From positions 3,634,501 through 3,698,500 of the forward strand of contig NC_036455.1 of the NCBI RefSeq assembly GCF_002775205.1: 64,000 nucleotides of DNA, read 5' to 3'. Source of the stretch: Xiphophorus maculatus (lineage: Eukaryota; Chordata; Actinopteri; Cyprinodontiformes; Poeciliidae). This document shows, one piece after another, positions 58,353 through 64,000 of this stretch (position 1 is the stretch's first letter; the number at the start of each line of letters is the position of its first letter). Both the position numbers and the translations under genes were made by a program. Under the pieces are notes generated by a model, which had not been told where the DNA came from, did not search any database, and was given only the letters and a program-made list of their open reading frames with translations.

Positions 58353-58402
58353 CTTGATGAGTTTAGGCTGAGAAGCAGCAGAAGGTGCGAAGTTCCTTTC
58401 CT
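58353..58402 (-). other. Candidate 5' non-coding exon of the third S100 gene
   Basis: Donor CATCAAG/GTAAAA (last exon base 58353) pairs with the acceptor TTCACAG (coding exon starts at 58278), giving a very short first intron of about 74 bases. The exon begins about 30 bases after the TATA box at 58428-58435. Confidence 0.55.
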
Positions 58403-58427
58403 CTTCATCTCTGTCCATCTCCTCTCT

Positions 58428-58435
58428 AAATATAC
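58428..58435 (-). promoter_or_regulatory. TATA box (TATATTTA) of the third S100 gene
   Basis: The minus strand reads CCCGTATATTTAGAG. Its spacing predicts a start near 58400, at the head of the candidate 5' exon. Confidence 0.55.
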
Positions 58436-61131
58436 GGGCTTCTTCTTCTTCGCTGGTGCACACATCAGCGGAAAACCCCTCGTCGTCACTCCCCTCCTGC
58501 CCTCATCTCTGTCGGATTTCCATTACATCAAACAAAAACGAAAGAAACAAAGGAAACAGCAAACTGCCACGCTGACCTACAAAAGGTCACAGCGGATCCT
58601 GACGACTGGACAAAACGCCGCTTGAGTTCGTCTGCACCGATAGCACCAGGCGAGTCCAATCAGCTGACTGAATCGTGCATTATAAGCAATAATTAGTTTA
58701 TACAAAACATGACTCAAATAATGGTACCGAGGTCCAACACACCCTCTGTTGTCTAAAACTTAACACAGTCAAAACAAAGACAGAAATTATGCTTATTACG
58801 TGTTTGCAAAACCAAGCGAGTAGCTAGCTTTTTTTTTTTTTTCTTTTCTTCATGCGTTAGTTATTGGGATGTAAGCTTTTTAAAATCAAAGCAAACGCCA
58901 TTCCAGGGAGGGAGCGGTGAATCTGTGCCGAAGCCTCTAATCTGCCTGGTTGTGTTATTCAAAGAATGGCAGCCTCTGTCTGCGCTTGCGAAATGAACAA
59001 CTTGTTCTCGTTCATCAGCATATCAGCTGGGTGATATCAGCGGAAGCCAACATGGAGAGCGTGCCTTTTGTTGAGGCACAGACCCGGGTCTGCGTGTAAA
59101 CGCTTCAGCTGGGCACCACAGCTGAGATAATAGATGCCAGTCATGCCATCAGCTCCTGTTTCCAGCACGTAGCGAATCAGAGGCGGTGTGTGTCACACTG
59201 GGCTGGGCGGCTCCAGAGTTCTTATTGCTGGGAATTGTAGCCAGTTAGTGTATAAACCAGTGCAGAAGTTTATGCACTCCGATCATGCAGAAGTAGTTCA
59301 GTTTCTTTCCAGCTTGGACCAGAAAAAGACTTGAGTGCTCCAGTTTTGGACTGCTACTGTCCTGCTTCTCCGCTCCAACACACATGAATGAAATGACAGA
59401 AATACCTCTTTGGCATGTCAGTAAGTTCTGCAAAAGCTGAGTAATTGACCGGTAATTTGATGCAGGTGTGTTGGAGCAGAGATGCATCCAAAAGCTGCAG
59501 GACAGTGGCACTTGAAGACCCCCGATCTTGTTCTGTCCACTTGATGGAAAGCTTTTTAAGCTCTCAGTAAATCTTGTGATTGCCTGGAGCAGAAAGTTAG
59601 AACAAAAATTTAACACTCATCGCATGGGACAATCCTCAGAACAATGGGAACGTCTCAGGAAGTCTCCAGGTTCTGGGAAAAGATTTTCGGGTCCATTTAT
59701 AAGTAATTACTAACTTTTTTAAGAAACATTTTTAGGATGTCTTAAAGCTTCGTCAAAGACCAAACCGTCAACCTCTACCAATAGGAAACTTGTTGGGATG
59801 TTCAGGAAGAAACAAGGAGTTACCAATGGACTGAGTGGACAACAGAAATGTCTTAAAAAAGTTTGATATTTACACACTCTACCCTGGAATTAAACTTTGT
59901 CAAATGGACCAAAATAAGCCCATAAAACTTCTGAAAACAAAAAGAAACTTCAACCAAAATGGTGAAAAATTTATTGAACTCAACATTTGTTTTGTCAAAA
60001 CAGGAGACAACTGATGATGAAAGAAATTATATTTGCCCAGGGGTCAAATAAATTCACATCCGTTAGGCCCTATTGTCGCCCCGCGGACACAGAAACACTT
60101 TCAAATATCGATTAAGCTCTCACTTCGATCTGTGCTTTGAGGACTCCTTCAAACACCTTTGGTCAAGCAGATCTTCAGAAATAAACCAGCACAATACCTC
60201 ACAAGTAAACTCCCTAACATTGACTCTCTGCCCTGCAAACAGCAGGACAAATTAAAAGTCACCAAAACTCCTTCCTCTTCTAGCAGAAGTCAGTGAAATC
60301 AGAGACCTCTGGTCCAATCGGAGTTATTCATATTGTGGTAAAGGCACATAAGCAGCAGCTGGTACGCAACGTAAACGAAGGTTGCTTCAACATTCAGCGT
60401 GAACGGCCCGGGACAGAGTCCGTCGCTCCTCGGATTCATACCAACGACAGGAGAAGAAGTGACAGAATAAATAATCACGCCGGAGCTTCTCTGAACAATC
60501 CCGACCCGACGGCTCTAACTTCACATCAACACAAAGGGGAACCGGTGAAAGTAAAAGGAACATACTATGAACTTTTCAGTCTTGTCTTTTGTGCTGTTTT
60601 TCACTTTCACCAGATGTGTGAAAATTAAATGCTTTCATGTCTTTTAGAAACTGAACTCTGGAAACAACGTCTAAATCACCTGCATGCAAGTCAACTCAAA
60701 CTTCTGAACAAAACAAGAGGAGGAAAATTACAGGTTTGGCTGCAGAACTAATTCTGCTGCATCAGAAGATGAGCTGAAGGAAGTTATCCATGTTTAATAA
60801 CCCAGACTGGTCTGAGTGTTTTTATGTGTTACAGAAAGCAGTGGAGGAAATGTGTCCGACATGCTTGAGGAAAAGTGCGAAAGTGGTTAAGAAGTCTCGA
60901 CTCTTTGCTATTGCTTTTTTCTCCAGGAGCAGAAATTGAGTCAACAGATCAGAGGTGAGTCAGATTCAACAAAAAATGCTGGAGGCTCATAACAGATCTC
61001 TCTCCTTCTCTGTGTGCTAGGTGGAAAAAAAAAAAAGAATGCTGACAAAGAAACCGGTCGGACCTGATCTGATAATGATCGCCGAACGCAGCAGGATCTC
61101 CTCAGACTGGAGAACTAACTGGAAGAATGAT
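58436..61131. other. Intergenic between the third S100 gene and pbxip1
   Basis: No coding exon is supported. The region contains a decayed hAT-like MITE (59311-59527). Sequence at 59.7-60.06 kb (AATTTATTGAACTCAAC to GGGGTCAAATAAATTCAC) looks like an eroded transposon end. Open frames at 60.07-60.63 kb have no recognisable relative. Confidence 0.45.
59311..59527. mobile_element. Decayed copy of the hAT-like MITE seen at 51831-52054
   Basis: The right arm GGTGTGTTGGAGCAGAGATG and AAAAGCTGCAGGACAGTGGC parallels GGTGTGTTGAAGTAGAGATG and AAAAGTTGCAGGACACCGGC of the younger copy. The left arm has the matching complement (GTCCTGCTTCTC, CTCCAACACAC). The terminal bases are eroded and no target duplication is visible, so it is much older. 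Confidence 0.65.
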
Positions 61132-61460
61132 TTACTGGGTAATACTGATCGACTTCATGTCGCTTCCTGTCTGATCTGGGTTTAAATTCACTTCACTGCA
61201 ACATGCACAGATTAAAGCAAAGAAGAAAAAAAACAAAAAAACGTCACACAGTTTACGGTTACTCTGAATCAGGAGCCATGACTGGGACAGAGGTAGGTAA
61301 CAACTAAGCCCAAAATGACAAACACAGTCTAGCTTATAATTAGAGACTTTCAGGGACACAATTAGGAGTTCGTACCAAAAGCTACGACAACTACAGCTCA
61401 GAAGAGGAGGAGAAGGAAGGGAAATGTCCTACAAAACCACCACGAGAACTGTTCTTGGGT

Positions 61461-61466
61461 TTTAAT
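61461..61466 (-). terminator. Possible poly(A) signal of pbxip1 (ATTAAA)
   Basis: ATTAAA on the minus strand lies only about 23 bases past the stop at 61489, unusually close. A more distal signal is likely to be used too. Confidence 0.2.
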
Positions 61467-61488
61467 GCTTTTGAATCCTTCTTGGCTG

Positions 61489-62411
61489 TTAAGCTGTGGC
61501 GGCAAACTTCCACAGCGCCTCCCGCTCGAACTCCTCCATCTCCTCCTCGAGGGAGTGGCTGCCCTCCATGACGTCCACCATGTCTTCCAGGACGTCCGCC
61601 ACGTCCTCGGCGAAGTCCCCGAAGCGCACGCGGTCGTGGATGAAGACGCCGTCCTCGAAGAAGTCGGCGGTGACCTTGCGGAGCTTGTCCTTGCTCTCAT
61701 TGGAGGAGCCCTCCAGCTTGCTCAGGTAGCCCTCCAGCAGCTCCTCGAACTCGGCCAGCTCCACCGGGTACAGACCCTCCCTGGAGGCGCAGTCCTCCAG
61801 GGAGGAGCAGCCCAGCTGGGGGCGGACGTTGCGGTGCAGCTTGAGCTCCTGGTCCCTCCAGAAGTCGTTGTGGTGCTGATGGTGGTGCGGCTGCCGGGGC
61901 TGATGGGAGTTTTTCCCCGGCCGGCTGTGCCACGGCTTCTCCTTCCTCCTCTCGTCCCGGTCCGTTCTGCGCTCGCTCTTCCTCCTCTGCCACTCGTCCT
62001 GGTGTTTCCTCCAGGACTCTTTGTGAGAGTTTTCCTTTTCCTTCTTCTCTTCCTTGCTGTGCTTCCACTCCTTGTCCTTCTCCTCTTTTTTCCAGTGGTC
62101 CCGCTCCTGTTTTTTCTCTTTCTTCCCTTTCCATTTTGGCCCATGTGGCTTCGCCTTCTCCCAACTCTCCACCTCTTTGGAAAGCTGCTTCTGGATCCCA
62201 TCTAGGTTCTCCCAAACCTGCTTCCCATCCCCATTGTCCTTTTGCATCCCTCCCAGTCTTTTCTTGATGTCGTCCAACAGATCCTTCTGACAGTGGAGCT
62301 CTTCCTCCAGCGTTTCGTCCTGCTTCCTCTCTGGTCCGGCTGCTGTCTGGGAGCTCTGAGCGTCTTCGGCATCAGACTCAGAAGATGAAGTGGGAGCAGA
62401 CGACGCCATTC
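61489..62411 (-). CDS. pbxip1: PBX homeobox-interacting protein 1, C-terminal exon (306 codons from the first Met)
   Basis: PBXIP1 (HPIP) is a coiled-coil protein that binds PBX homeodomain proteins, oestrogen receptor and microtubules. The exon begins after CTCTGCAG at 62411 and ends at the stop at 61489. It encodes an acidic Ser-rich start, a short coiled coil (ETLEEELHCQKDLLDDIKKR), a very long Lys/Glu/Trp-rich charged stretch and a His-rich segment (PHHHQHH). The conserved C-terminal domain follows: LEDCASREGLYPVELAEFEE, then FFEDGVFIHDRVRFGDFAED, which aligns with human PBXIP1 FFGEDGIFRHDRLRFRDFVD. The relative CCPG1 shares this architecture, but the C-terminus favours PBXIP1. The acceptor leaves phase 1, so earlier exons (acidic N-terminus, transmembrane segment, main coiled coil) probably lie beyond 64 kb. 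Alternatively the Met at 62409 starts a short form. Confidence 0.85.
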
Positions 62412-62639
62412 CTGCAGAGAGAAATGAGGATATTAAAGATTCAGAGACGGTGCAAGTACTGAGGTATTGAAACTGTGAACAAAGGTTTAAAGCGCACCGA
62501 AAGTGCAAAATTCACTTTTTGCACTTTCATTTGGGTCTTAACTTCTTGTAAAAACAGTCCAAGTGCTTAAAAAAAACAACAACAACAAAAAACACCCAGC
62601 CGTTTTTTGGTGCCTGATAAATGAACCATTTAAAAAAAC

Positions 62640-62990
62640 ATTACAGCCATTACCTAGGCTGCACCATTACCTAGCAGCCCCAGCTCGTTACCTAGCAACC
62701 CAAGTGGAGCTCCACCACTTGGGTTTACCGCTGTATTCCCTGTGCAATGGCTGCTGGACAAGTGTTTTGTTGTTTATTTACCATTCAGAAACCACTTGCT
62801 GCATTCTTGTTGGTTGTGCAGGAGCCCCTACTTCTGCTTCTCCAAGATGTACGGTTGTATAATTGCGGCTCTGTTTGCAGCCATTTTTACGTGGGAGTGT
62901 AAACATCGAGTTGTGGAGGGCGTAGCCAGCAGTAGCTTATTTGCATTTAAATTGACAAAACAGCTGAAAGGTGCTCAAAATAGTCAGAAC
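62640..62990 (+). repeat. Interspersed repeat, copy 2 of 2 (partner at 4456-4700, minus)
   Basis: It contains TTACCTAGCAACCCAAG, GTGCAATGGCTGCTGGA and an 83-codon open frame. The peptide parallels the one in copy 1 (FRNHLLHSCWLCR, FCFSKMY, LFAAIF). This copy is longer at its far end. A short GTGCAATGGCTGCTGGATAA echo lies at about 63520. The family was not recognised. Confidence 0.6.
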
Positions 62991-63084
62991 TGACTTAAAA
63001 TATTATTTTCTAAGAACAATTTTGTATTTAAACATATCCTAATCTGTTCAAGGAAGCATAATAGATCACCTTTAAAAGTAAAAC

Positions 63085-63250
63085 AACACACGGGCCACCA
63101 TGAAACATGGAGATGGCAGCATTAGCATTATGCTGTGGGATTACTTTTCCTTAGTTGGTTCAGGGGTGAAATTATAAGATGATGTTCCAAAATCTATTCC
63201 GAAATCTTGAGGAGTCACAAGAAAGCTGAGGATGAGGAGGGTTTTATTTT
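63085..63250 (+). mobile_element. Tc1 transposase fragment
   Basis: CCACCATGAAACATGGAGAT followed by GGCAGCATTAGCATTATGCT matches the conserved HxxGGSIMLW region of fish Tc1 transposases. Only about 165 bases are recognisable, decayed and lacking ends. Confidence 0.65.
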
Positions 63251-63275
63251 TCAGCATCACTGCAAGTCAAACCAC

Positions 63276-63642
63276 TCTCTGCAAAAAAACCCAAAATCTT
63301 TTCTCTAGTGCACATATCTTGTCAATAATTCCTTAACATTGATGAAAAGTCCAAGTCCCACTGGGAGATTATTTCACTTCTAACATGGAAAAAATGTCTT
63401 CTTAGAACTGACATAATCTTCCAGTGGCTTAACTGCAGGAAATGATGAATTCAATTGTACTTTTTTTTTTTACTGAATTATTTACTTAAAACAAGTTCCT
63501 GTAACGAAGTTGTAAGTAAGTGTGCAATGGCTGCTGGATAAATAAACAAAGTAGTTGTAAGTTGTAATCTTGAAGTGCACCAAGATATTTGCACTTGAAA
63601 CTAGACCAAAATTACTTGGTGATATTTTGGGTTTTTGCAGTT
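63276..63642. mobile_element. CACTGCAAAAAC MITE, copy 3 (diverged)
   Basis: It starts CTCTGCAAAAAAACCCAAAA and ends GATATTTTGGGTTTTTGCAG. Inside, AATAATTCCTTAACATTGAT, ACTTAAAACAAGTTCCTGTA and CACTTGAAACTAGACCA follow copies 1 and 2. About 30 bases near 63520 (GTGCAATGGCTGCTGGA) are absent from the other copies and match the repeat at 62.7 kb. Confidence 0.7.
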
Positions 63643-64000
63643 TTCACACTAATTAACAAAATTATGAGTTTATCTGAGCAAAGTTAAACTTTGTAACCAA
63701 ATCTGTCCAAATATCAGGACAGTCATCACATTCTGAAAGATTAGGAGAACTTCTTCAAGTAAAGAAGGAAAGTCAGTCAAGTCTTGCTGATAAACTACAA
63801 ATAAAGACTGAATTTTATAATTAAATTAAGGTTCTTCAAAAAAGTATTAGCTTACTTTGATTCCCCCTAAACCACGTTATTGTAGTGCTTTTTTTCAAGG
63901 TTTTTCCATCTAAAAAAGGCTTATTCTTCCTTCCTCACATCACAAAAGGCCAGCATTGTAACAGGAATGTGTTTATTTTTCACATAAACCATATTTGTAA

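Larger units (their letters stand above)
62991..64000. other. Right edge: transposon fragments, no coding exon seen
   Basis: If pbxip1 continues to the right, this is intron. It contains a Tc1 transposase fragment and the third CACTGCAAAAAC-type MITE, listed separately. The rest is AT-rich. Confidence 0.45.

Noticed and set aside
61465-62205. 246-codon plus-strand frame rich in Leu/Val/Pro
   Set aside because: Antisense of the pbxip1 exon; GAG/AAG codons read backwards give Leu and Phe.
62412-62508. Upstream Met extending the pbxip1 frame to 62508
   Set aside because: The extra 32 codons read through a polypyrimidine tract and CTCTGCAG acceptor, so they are intron.

Overview
The window is nuclear DNA of a ray-finned fish, almost certainly a teleost. 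It shows vertebrate split genes with GT/AG introns, vertebrate-only families (cingulin, SHE, S100) and many fish-type DNA transposon remnants: Tc1/mariner, hAT-like and piggyBac-like miniature elements. The protein-coding genes recognised all have human counterparts on chromosome 1q21 (CGN, PYGO2, SHE, the S100 group, PBXIP1), so this is a conserved-synteny block with altered order. I cannot name the species.

Layout. The 5' coding exon of cingulin (cgn, minus) sits at the left edge and runs out of the window. A long probable first intron follows up to a CpG-rich block at about 7.6-8.2 kb, a plausible cgn promoter. pygo2 (minus, 13.3-17.8 kb) has two tiny 5' coding exons and one large 3' exon carrying the PHD finger. 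she (plus, 21.9-29.2 kb) has six coding exons that reassemble into a 453-residue SH2 adaptor. pygo2 and she diverge from a roughly 4.1-kb spacer. A gene-poor stretch (29.2-41.3 kb) holds several transposon fossils.

Three S100 EF-hand genes then lie in the same minus orientation: an S100A1-like gene (41.3-41.85 kb), an unusual S100 with a tail of about 134 residues rich in Glu, Ala, Lys and Pro (48.7-50.3 kb), and an S100A13/A14-like gene (57.3-58.3 kb). Two of them have a TATA-like box and a non-coding first exon close upstream. The right end carries the C-terminal exon of pbxip1 (minus, 61.5-62.4 kb), whose upstream exons are probably outside the window.

Functionally the genes are unrelated neighbours: a tight-junction protein (cingulin), a Wnt/beta-catenin chromatin adaptor (Pygo2), a phosphotyrosine adaptor (She), calcium sensors (S100) and a coiled-coil PBX/oestrogen-receptor interactor (Pbxip1). 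There is no operon-like system. The least explained items are the long-tailed S100, a three-exon phase-compatible leucine-rich-repeat-like open frame at 51.2-52.8 kb, and clustered or nested miniature transposons, including two back-to-back Tc1 fold-backs. I saw no retroviral or LTR element, CRISPR array, rRNA or tRNA gene.
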